In this document: one piece after another, positions 6,996 to 12,868 of the stretch
Numbering within the stretch: position 1 is the stretch's first letter
Layout of the letters: each line of letters begins with the position of its first letter
Source of the DNA: a virus
DNA: 21,892 nt
Reading direction: 5' to 3' (one strand)
Virus record (IMG/VR): IMGVR_UViG_3300008108_000858
Coordinates: 1 to 21,892 of that record
The notes under the pieces: generated by a model
What the model was told of the DNA's origin: nothing
Databases searched by the model: none
What the model saw: the letters and a program-made list of their open reading frames with translations, nothing else
Program-made: the position numbers and the translations under genes

Positions 6996-7994
6996 ATGAG
7001 TAAGTTATTTACAGATAGAATTGCGTTTAAACCATTTGAATATCCTGAATATTACAATGAGGGTTGGTTAAAACAAATGCAGGCATTTTGGTTACACACC
7101 GAAATTCCTATGCAGGGTGATGTTAAAGATTGGAATGAAAATTTAAGTGGTTCTGAAAAACACTTAGTTGGTAACATCCTTTTAGGGTTCGCACAAACAG
7201 AATGTGCGGTATCGGATTATTGGACAGGAATGGTTACTAAATGGTTTCCAAAACACGAAATCAAACAAATGGCGATGGCGTTTGGGTCTCAAGAGACAAT
7301 TCACTCGGTTGCATATTCATATCTAAATGAAACGTTAGGTTTGGAAGATTTTGAAGGGTTTTTACATGATGAAATCATGAAAGAACGTTTTGAATTACTT
7401 ACAAATACAACTGCAGATTGGACACCCGAAGATTTAAAAAACAATCATAAAGCAAGAGTTGAGGTGGGTAGAAGTTTGGCGATATTTTCGGCGTTTGCTG
7501 AAGGTGTTGCACTTTATTCGTCGTTCGCGGTTCTTTATAGTTTTCAAATGAGAAACTTATTAAAAGGAATTGGGCAACAAATGAAGTGGGGTGTGAGAGA
7601 TGAATCATTACACTCAAAGATGGGATGTCAATTATTCAGACATATGTGTATGGAATATCCTGAATTATTAGATGAGGCTAAAGAAGACATTTATAAGGCT
7701 GCTGAAATGATTAGAGATTTGGAACACAAATTCATTGATAAGATTTTTGAAATGGGTAATTTAGAGAATCTTAAAAAAGAAGATTTAAAAGAGTTTATCA
7801 CAAAAAGAACTAATGAGAAATTAATAGAATTAGGGTATACTCCTCAATTTAAATATGATGATGAAATGGCATCAGAACTTGATTGGTTTTATAATTTAAC
7901 AGGAGGACACACTTTAACAGATTTCTTTGCTATTAGACCTACTGATTATAGTAAGGCAAACGAAGGTGAAGATTGGGAAAGTGGTATTTGGTAA
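6996..7994 (+). CDS. nrdB: Class I ribonucleotide reductase, small (radical) subunit
   Basis: The beta subunit generates and stores the radical used by NrdA to reduce ribonucleotides. The 332-aa protein has the di-metal carboxylate site: E69 (in AQTECA), E100-x2-H103 (SQETIHS), E169 (AFAEGVAL) and E203-x2-H206 (RDESLHS). The spacing from E69 to E100 is 31, the same as D84 to E115 in E. coli NrdB, so the first ligand is Glu instead of Asp. Y107 lies seven residues after E100, matching radical Tyr122 of E. coli. The C-terminal tail (EGEDWESGIW) is acidic and aromatic, as expected for the peptide that docks on NrdA. There is no ATP-cone at either end. It is separated from nrdA by a homing endonuclease gene. 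Confidence 0.93.
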   Translation: MSKLFTDRIAFKPFEYPEYYNEGWLKQMQAFWLHTEIPMQGDVKDWNENLSGSEKHLVGNILLGFAQTECAVSDYWTGMVTKWFPKHEIKQMAMAFGSQETIHSVAYSYLNETLGLEDFEGFLHDEIMKERFELLTNTTADWTPEDLKNNHKARVEVGRSLAIFSAFAEGVALYSSFAVLYSFQMRNLLKGIGQQMKWGVRDESLHSKMGCQLFRHMCMEYPELLDEAKEDIYKAAEMIRDLEHKFIDKIFEMGNLENLKKEDLKEFITKRTNEKLIELGYTPQFKYDDEMASELDWFYNLTGGHTLTDFFAIRPTDYSKANEGEDWESGIW

Positions 7995-8030
7995 AATGGT
8001 TTCGTTAGTTAATGGTTTTTTCATCTAACC

Positions 8031-8040
8031 TATATTTATA
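8031..8040 (+). promoter_or_regulatory. Shared TATATTTAT element before the homing endonuclease
   Basis: TATATTTATA ends 17 bases before the ATG at 8058, identical over ten bases to the element at 927. It could give the homing endonuclease its own transcript inside the nrd operon. T4-type free-standing endonuclease genes often carry their own late promoters, but here that is inference from sequence resemblance only. Confidence 0.3.
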
Positions 8041-8057
8041 CTTAAATAATTAAAATT

Positions 8058-8762
8058 ATGTATATCTATAAAACGACCAATTTAATTAACGGTAAAATTT
8101 ACATAGGTAAGAGCGAAAAACATTTCAATCCAAATTATTACGGTAGTGGTATTTTATTGAAGAAATCGGTAAAAAAATATGGGATTGAAAACTTTTCGGT
8201 TGAACTTATTGAAAAATGTGACTCTATTGAAGAGTTAAATTATAGAGAAAAGTATTGGATATTACAATATATTGACAATTCGTATAACATTGCAGAAGGA
8301 GGTACGGGAGGATGGACAACAAAAAATTATACATCAGAACAAAAATTAGAATATGGTAAATTATTATCTGAAATACGGAAAGGTAGAAAACATAGTGAAG
8401 AAACTATTCAAAAATTAAAAATTATGCATAGTGGTAAAAATTTTGGTGATAGTGAAAAAGTTAGTGAAACCATTAAGAAATTATGGAAAGACCCAAACTC
8501 GATTTACAATTCTAAAGAATATAGAAATAGACTATCTATTGCCAGTAAAAAAAGAATATGGACCGATGAAACAAAAGAAAAAATAAGACAAAGTAAAATT
8601 GGTTCAAAAAATCCGGTATCAATTAAAATTGAAGTTGACGGAGTAATTTTCGAAACCAGAAGAGAATGTGCAAAACATTTTAAGATTAGTGAACCTGCTG
8701 TTACAAAAAGATGTAAAAGCAAAAACTTCGAAAATTGGAAAATAATTAACAAAAAAAATTAA
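8058..8762 (+). CDS. Free-standing GIY-YIG homing endonuclease
   Basis: A site-specific endonuclease of the SegA/I-TevI type that cuts a cognate site and spreads its own gene by repair. The 234-aa chain begins with the GIY-YIG nuclease: YIYKTTNLINGKIYIGKS (2-19), the YYGSG segment (27-31), KYGIENF, a catalytic Glu in NYREKYWI and the closing Asn in SYNIAEGGTGG. Next come NUMOD3-like DNA-binding motifs (KGRKHSEETIQKL and RIWTDETKEKIRQSKIG) and a C-terminal IENR1/NUMOD1-like helix-turn-helix (ETRRECAKHFKISEPAVTKRC). It lies between nrdB (63-base gap) and nrdA (20-base gap) without interrupting either, and no intron is evident. It is Lys- and Asn-rich, consistent with independent acquisition. 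The nrd genes are known hot spots for such elements in T4-type phages; the likely target is a nearby nrd sequence, but this is not shown here. Confidence 0.92.
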   Translation: MYIYKTTNLINGKIYIGKSEKHFNPNYYGSGILLKKSVKKYGIENFSVELIEKCDSIEELNYREKYWILQYIDNSYNIAEGGTGGWTTKNYTSEQKLEYGKLLSEIRKGRKHSEETIQKLKIMHSGKNFGDSEKVSETIKKLWKDPNSIYNSKEYRNRLSIASKKRIWTDETKEKIRQSKIGSKNPVSIKIEVDGVIFETRRECAKHFKISEPAVTKRCKSKNFENWKIINKKN

Positions 8763-8782
8763 AAATTAAATTAGAAATCAAT

Positions 8783-10561
8783 ATGAAGAACTATGGAGAA
8801 GAACTCGGGTGGGAATTAGATGTTGATTTCCCATCATGGGGAAACACAGAAATTTATGTAAAAACGATATCTAAAGGATATCTTTTACCGGGTGAGAAAC
8901 CAAAAGATGCTTATTGGAGAGTGTCGACTAAAATTGCACAAAGATTGGGTAAACCACATTTGGCAACTAAATTCTTTGACTATATATGGAAAGGATGGTT
9001 ATGTCTAGCAACACCTGTTCTTTCAAATACAGGTACGGATAGAGGTTTACCAATTTCATGTTTTGGTATTGATGTCGGTGATAGTATTTTCGAAATTGGT
9101 AACAAAAATCTTGAATTGATGTTACTTGCGAAACACGGAGGAGGAGTTGGTATCGGTATCAATATGATTAGACCGGCTGGTGCGAAAATCACAAATAATG
9201 GAACATCTGATGGTGTTATTCCATTTATAAAAATCTACGACTCAACAATCTTAGCAACAAATCAAGGTTCTGTTAGAAGAGGAGCAGCATCGGTTAACAT
9301 TAAAATTGACCATAAGGATTTCGAGGACTTCTTAGAAATTAGAGAACCAAAGGGAGACGTGAATCGTCAATCACTCAACTTACACCAGTGTGTAGTTGTA
9401 AGTGACAAATTCATGAAGAAACTTGAGGAAGGTGATTCGGATGCAAGAAGAAAATGGGGTAAACTACTTCAAAAGAGAAAAGCAACTGGTGAACCATATA
9501 TCATGTACAAAGGAAACGTGAATAAACACAATCCTGAGATGTACAAAAAGAATGGTTTAAAGGTTCATATGACAAACATCTGTTCTGAAATTGTTCTCCA
9601 TACTGATGAATCACATTCATTTGTTTGTTGTCTAAGTTCACTTAATTTGGCGAAATACGATGAGTGGAAAGACACGGATTTAATTTATACCTCCACTATC
9701 TTTTTGGATGGAGTATTGGAAGAATTCCTACAAAAGGCTAAAAATATGAGAGGGTTTGAAAACTCTGTTCGTTCAGCTGAAAGAGGTCGAGCTTTAGGTT
9801 TGGGTGTATTGGGATGGCACACATACTTACAACAAAAAGGTATTCCGTTTGAAGGATTGACAGCACAATTTGAAACTCGTAAAATTTTCTCACAAATGAA
9901 AATTGAATCTGAAAGAGCGAGTAGAGATTTGGCTTCCGAATATGGAGAACCACTATGGTGTAAGGAAAGTGGATTTAGAAATACACACTTAAGAGCAGTT
10001 GCTCCAACGGTTTCTAACTCAAAGTTGAGTGGTAATGTTAGTAGTGGTATCGAACCATGGGCAGCAAACGTGTTCACCGAACAAACTGCAAAGGGAACAT
10101 TTATTCGTAAAAACCCTGAATTAGAAAAAGTTTTGCGTAAAATTGGTAAGAATACAAAAGAGGTATGGGACCAAATTTTAGCAGATGGTGGATCAATTCA
10201 AGGACTTGATTTCTTGGATGAATGGTGTTTTGTTGATAGTAAAGTAGTTCAATGTTCTGAAGTCAAAGAAGATGAAGTGTTTAAAATGAGTTCCGTTAAA
10301 GAAGTGTTTAAAACATTCAAAGAAATTAACCAATTAGATTTGGTTAGACAAGCTGGAATAAGACAACAATATATTGACCAAGCAGTTTCATTAAACCTAG
10401 CATTTCCTGCGGTTGCTGATCCAAAATGGATTAATCAAGTTCACATGGAAGCGTGGAAACAAGGTGTGAAAACACTCTATTATATGAGAACAGAATCCGT
10501 TTTAAGAGGAGATATTGCCGCACAGGCGATGAATCCGGATTGTGTATCATGTGAAGGATAA
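8783..10561 (+). CDS. nrdA: Class I ribonucleotide reductase, large (catalytic) subunit
   Basis: The alpha subunit reduces ribonucleoside diphosphates to the deoxy forms. The 592-aa chain is complete from the helical domain to the C-terminal tail. Visible active-site parts: redox Cys C93 (LPISCFG), the N265-x-C267-x-E269 triad (MTNICSEI, equal to N437/C439/E441 of E. coli), the partner Cys at C282/C283 (VCCLSSLNL), the tyrosine pair Y566-Y567 (KTLYYMRT) for radical transfer, and the shuttle cysteines C587-x2-C590 at the extreme C-terminus (PDCVSCEG). It is much shorter than E. coli NrdA (761) because the N-terminal ATP-cone is missing, so dATP feedback through that domain cannot operate. A strong terminator follows, ending the replication/nucleotide block. 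No thioredoxin or glutaredoxin gene is seen nearby. Confidence 0.93.
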   Translation: MKNYGEELGWELDVDFPSWGNTEIYVKTISKGYLLPGEKPKDAYWRVSTKIAQRLGKPHLATKFFDYIWKGWLCLATPVLSNTGTDRGLPISCFGIDVGDSIFEIGNKNLELMLLAKHGGGVGIGINMIRPAGAKITNNGTSDGVIPFIKIYDSTILATNQGSVRRGAASVNIKIDHKDFEDFLEIREPKGDVNRQSLNLHQCVVVSDKFMKKLEEGDSDARRKWGKLLQKRKATGEPYIMYKGNVNKHNPEMYKKNGLKVHMTNICSEIVLHTDESHSFVCCLSSLNLAKYDEWKDTDLIYTSTIFLDGVLEEFLQKAKNMRGFENSVRSAERGRALGLGVLGWHTYLQQKGIPFEGLTAQFETRKIFSQMKIESERASRDLASEYGEPLWCKESGFRNTHLRAVAPTVSNSKLSGNVSSGIEPWAANVFTEQTAKGTFIRKNPELEKVLRKIGKNTKEVWDQILADGGSIQGLDFLDEWCFVDSKVVQCSEVKEDEVFKMSSVKEVFKTFKEINQLDLVRQAGIRQQYIDQAVSLNLAFPAVADPKWINQVHMEAWKQGVKTLYYMRTESVLRGDIAAQAMNPDCVSCEG

Positions 10562-10586
10562 GTAATATATTCACAACAAATTTATT

Positions 10587-10616
10587 ATCACGGCACAATT
10601 GTGTCGTGATTTTTTT
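10587..10616 (+). terminator. Strong terminator after nrdA
   Basis: ATCACGGCAC (10587-10596) pairs with GTGTCGTGAT (10601-10610), ten pairs with one G-T wobble around an AATT loop, followed by seven T (10610-10616). It marks the boundary between the replication/nucleotide block and the downstream baseplate genes. Confidence 0.88.
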
Positions 10617-10640
10617 ATTTATTACCATTTTATAATAGTT

Positions 10641-10650
10641 TATATTTATT
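10641..10650 (+). promoter_or_regulatory. Shared TATATTTAT element before the gp25-like gene
   Basis: TATATTTATT ends only three bases before the ATG of the gp25-like gene and directly follows the nrdA terminator, where a new transcript should begin. This close spacing would make the mRNA nearly leaderless if the element is a -10 box, so it could instead be part of the translation start region. Confidence 0.3.
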
Positions 10651-10653
10651 GAT

Positions 10654-11106
10654 ATGGCAGTAAAGTATGGTATTGACTATCCATTTAGAGATAGTACTAA
10701 GGGTGATTATATCAAAATGACTGAGACTCCTGAAAGAGAAGTTAGAGCAAATCTTTTGCACCTTCTTTTAACTAAAAAGGGGACTCGTTATTATTTACCT
10801 GATTTTGGTACAAGAATATACGAGTATATTTTTGAACAAAACGATACGGTTACCTTTAACCTAATTGAAGAAGAAATACGAGATGGGGTTAAAAAATACA
10901 TTCCCAACTTAGATATAAACTCAATAACAATTAATTCGGCGGAAAATGATCCGGATGAACAAAGAACATTTTCACAAGACGAAGATGAAAGATTGTTTAG
11001 AGTTTCTGATTTCAGTTCAAAACCATATACCGCTAAAGTTAGAATAGATTATACGGTTAATAACGGAGCATTTTCATCTTCGGATTTTGTAATTATCAAT
11101 ATATAA
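10654..11106 (+). CDS. 25: gp25-like baseplate wedge protein
   Basis: The 150-aa protein matches the gp25 family (T4 gp25 is 132 aa), a small wedge component that sits next to the sheath start and is conserved in contractile tails and type VI secretion. The N-terminus YGIDYPFRDSTKGDY is the usual opening of the family; the core follows (EREVRANLLHLLLTKKGTR, 27-45), with the hallmark G-T-R and then P-D-F-G-T-R-I-Y (49-56). The C-terminal half is beta-rich (VRIDYTVNNG) with an acidic insertion (DPDEQRTFSQDEDE). The ATG at 10654 is supported by the conserved N-terminus despite the very short leader. It ends one base before the start of the gp6-like gene, the common gp25-gp6 order of contractile-tail gene clusters. 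Confidence 0.88.
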   Translation: MAVKYGIDYPFRDSTKGDYIKMTETPEREVRANLLHLLLTKKGTRYYLPDFGTRIYEYIFEQNDTVTFNLIEEEIRDGVKKYIPNLDINSITINSAENDPDEQRTFSQDEDERLFRVSDFSSKPYTAKVRIDYTVNNGAFSSSDFVIINI

Positions 11107-11107
11107 T

Positions 11108-11860
11108 ATGTCAAAGAAAATATCATACGCAACCAGAGATTTTGCGGGACTAAGGGAAGAGTTGGTTAACATGACCAAAAGTTATTATCCTGATTTAGTT
11201 AAAAACACTAATGATGCCTCAATATTCTCAGTATTATTAGATTTGAATGCAGCGGTTGCTGATAACTTACATTTTCATATTGATAGAGTTTGGCAAGAAA
11301 CCATTTTGGATTTTGCTCAACAAAGACAATCGTTATTTCATATTGCAAAAACATATGGTTTAAGAATACCGGGTAATAGACCTTCGGTAGCATTGTGTGA
11401 CTTTTCAATAAATGTACCTGTTAGTGGTGACTCAGAAAAAACTGAATATCTTGGTTTACTTAGAGCTGGAGCCCAAGTATCGGGTGGTGGACAAATTTTT
11501 GAGACCCTTGAAGACATTGATTTCTCAAACCCGTTCAATAGTAAGGGTGAACCAAATAGATTGAAAATCCCAAATTTTGATGGTAATCGTAATTTAATAT
11601 CATATACAATCACCAAAAGAGAAGCGGTTGTAAATGGTGTTACACGAGTTTTCAGAAAGGTGATAACTGATTTGGAACAACGACCATTTTTGAAAATTTT
11701 CTTACCTGAACAAAATGTATTAGGTGTAACGTCTGTTATACATAAAGATGGTACAACCTTTGGTGCGAATCCTACAAATGGAGAATTCAGTTCACCAACA
11801 AACAAATGGTATGAGGTATTTTCATTTAACTTTTGGTTCGGGAACTGTAAATCCACTTGA
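11108..11860 (+). CDS. 6: gp6-like baseplate wedge protein, N-terminal part (frameshifted)
   Basis: The N-terminal portion of a T4 gp6/gpJ-type wedge protein, which dimerises to form the ring around the baseplate hub. Conserved signs: ATRDFAGLREEL (8-19), SYYPDL, DASIFSVLLDLNAAVADNL with its companion helix HIDRVWQETILDFAQ, and then the KTYGLRIPGNRPS turn that opens the beta domain. Family-like sequence continues to about NKWYEV (codon ending at 11818). After that the frame reads FSFNFWFGNCKST and stops at TGA, the only TGA stop of any candidate gene here, so the tail is out-of-frame noise. The rest of the protein continues in another frame at about 11820. Either a real mutation, an assembly or read error, or (less likely) recoding explains this. 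Confidence 0.8.
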   Translation: MSKKISYATRDFAGLREELVNMTKSYYPDLVKNTNDASIFSVLLDLNAAVADNLHFHIDRVWQETILDFAQQRQSLFHIAKTYGLRIPGNRPSVALCDFSINVPVSGDSEKTEYLGLLRAGAQVSGGGQIFETLEDIDFSNPFNSKGEPNRLKIPNFDGNRNLISYTITKREAVVNGVTRVFRKVITDLEQRPFLKIFLPEQNVLGVTSVIHKDGTTFGANPTNGEFSSPTNKWYEVFSFNFWFGNCKST

Positions 11861-12812
11861 TAATTTGGACAATTATATAACAGGGGATTTAAAAGTAAAC
11901 TTAGCCACATATCTTAATAATTTATCCCTTGGTGCACTACCTAAAGCCAACACAACTTTATTCATAAAATATAGAATCGGTGGAGGTAGAGATAGTAATT
12001 TAGGTGTAAATGTTATTACAAGTGTTGATAATGTTGATTTTGCAGTGAATGGTCCAGTATCTTCAGTTAATACACAAGTAATACAATCACTAAGAGTAAC
12101 CAATGTTACTCCTGCAATTGGTGGGGCAGACCAACCAACTGTTGAGGAAATCAGAAACATGGTTTCATACAATTTTGCTGCACAAAATAGAGCCGTAACA
12201 TTAAATGACTACAAATCAGTTATTGAGAATATGCCGTCCACTTTTGGTGCACCTGCCAAGGTTAATGTTATGGAAGAAGACAATAAAGTTAAGATTAAAC
12301 TTATTTCATATAATGAGAGAGGTAGTTTAACTAATGTTGTTTCCACTACACTAAAAAATAACATTATAGAATACCTTTCTGAATATAGAATGATTAATGA
12401 TTATTTAGAAATTGAAAGTGGTGAAGTTATTGATTTATCAGTTGAAATTTCTGTTTTTGGTGATAAAAATGAAAGTGAAACTGAAATTGTCCGTTCGGTA
12501 ATCGAGGCAGCCATACAATATTTTTCAATCGACAAAAGAAAAATGGGTGATCCACTCTTTATTGGTGATTTATTTAAAGAAATTGGTACACTTTCAGGTG
12601 TTGTAAGTGTGACTGAAATTAAAGTATTTGGTAAAGTTGGGGGTGAATATTCAACGAATGAAGTTTCAGTTGGATATGTGGATGAAACAAAGAAAGAAAT
12701 TAGACAATCAGATATGACAATCTTTATGAAATCAAATCAAATCCCTCAAATAAGATTTCCTAATAAAGATATTAAAGTAAGTGTTAAACCATATAATTCC
12801 CCTACATATTAA
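11748..12812 (+). CDS. 6: gp6-like baseplate wedge protein, C-terminal part (frameshifted)
   Basis: This frame carries the C-terminal portion of the gp6-like protein. Genuine family sequence begins near 11823 (HLTFGSGTVNP), so the ATG at 11748 is only the first start in this frame and its first ~25 residues are an out-of-frame reading of the upstream part. Typical gp6/J features follow: the FGSG turn, TTLFIKYRIGGGRDSN, the PTVEEIRNMVSYNFAAQNRAVT motif with NDYKSVIENMPS (a hallmark of J-type wedge proteins), and helix/strand repeats to KVSVKPYNSPTY. A +1 shift at the T run 11819-11822 would join WYEV to FHLTFGSG. The joined protein would be about 568 aa against 660 for T4 gp6. Confidence 0.8.
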   Translation: MVQPLVRILQMENSVHQQTNGMRYFHLTFGSGTVNPLDNLDNYITGDLKVNLATYLNNLSLGALPKANTTLFIKYRIGGGRDSNLGVNVITSVDNVDFAVNGPVSSVNTQVIQSLRVTNVTPAIGGADQPTVEEIRNMVSYNFAAQNRAVTLNDYKSVIENMPSTFGAPAKVNVMEEDNKVKIKLISYNERGSLTNVVSTTLKNNIIEYLSEYRMINDYLEIESGEVIDLSVEISVFGDKNESETEIVRSVIEAAIQYFSIDKRKMGDPLFIGDLFKEIGTLSGVVSVTEIKVFGKVGGEYSTNEVSVGYVDETKKEIRQSDMTIFMKSNQIPQIRFPNKDIKVSVKPYNSPTY

Positions 12813-12853
12813 TCTGAATTTTACTTATATTAAAATGGAAAACATCATTGTTT

Positions 12854-12862
12854 CTATTTATT
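12854..12862 (+). promoter_or_regulatory. Partial TATTTATT element before the giant baseplate gene
   Basis: CTATTTATT ends six bases before the preferred ATG (12869) of the 1247-aa gene and matches the right-hand eight bases of the elements at 10641 and 17600. It falls in a short 56-base gap. The role is inferred; it is the weakest member of the set. Confidence 0.2.
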
Positions 12863-12868
12863 ATAAGA

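Noticed and set aside
8004-8029. GTTAG/CTAAC inverted repeat after nrdB as a terminator
   Set aside because: Only five pairs around a long loop and no T run after the right arm.
7995-8782. Group I intron carrying the endonuclease
   Set aside because: nrdB and nrdA each end and begin as complete proteins on either side, and there is no room for an intron core in the 63- and 20-base gaps.
9685-10077. Minus-strand open frame of 130 codons opposite nrdA
   Set aside because: It is a shadow of conserved NrdA sequence with no plausible leader or neighbours.
11338-11910. Long open minus-strand frame of 190 codons opposite the gp6-like gene
   Set aside because: It lies entirely opposite a well-supported family gene, has a low-complexity unrecognisable product and no packing with other minus-strand genes.
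12848-12868. TTG start adding seven residues to the giant baseplate protein
   Set aside because: The added residues are encoded by the TATTTATT element; the ATG at 12869 with MTQKHRISTNIG is a more natural start.
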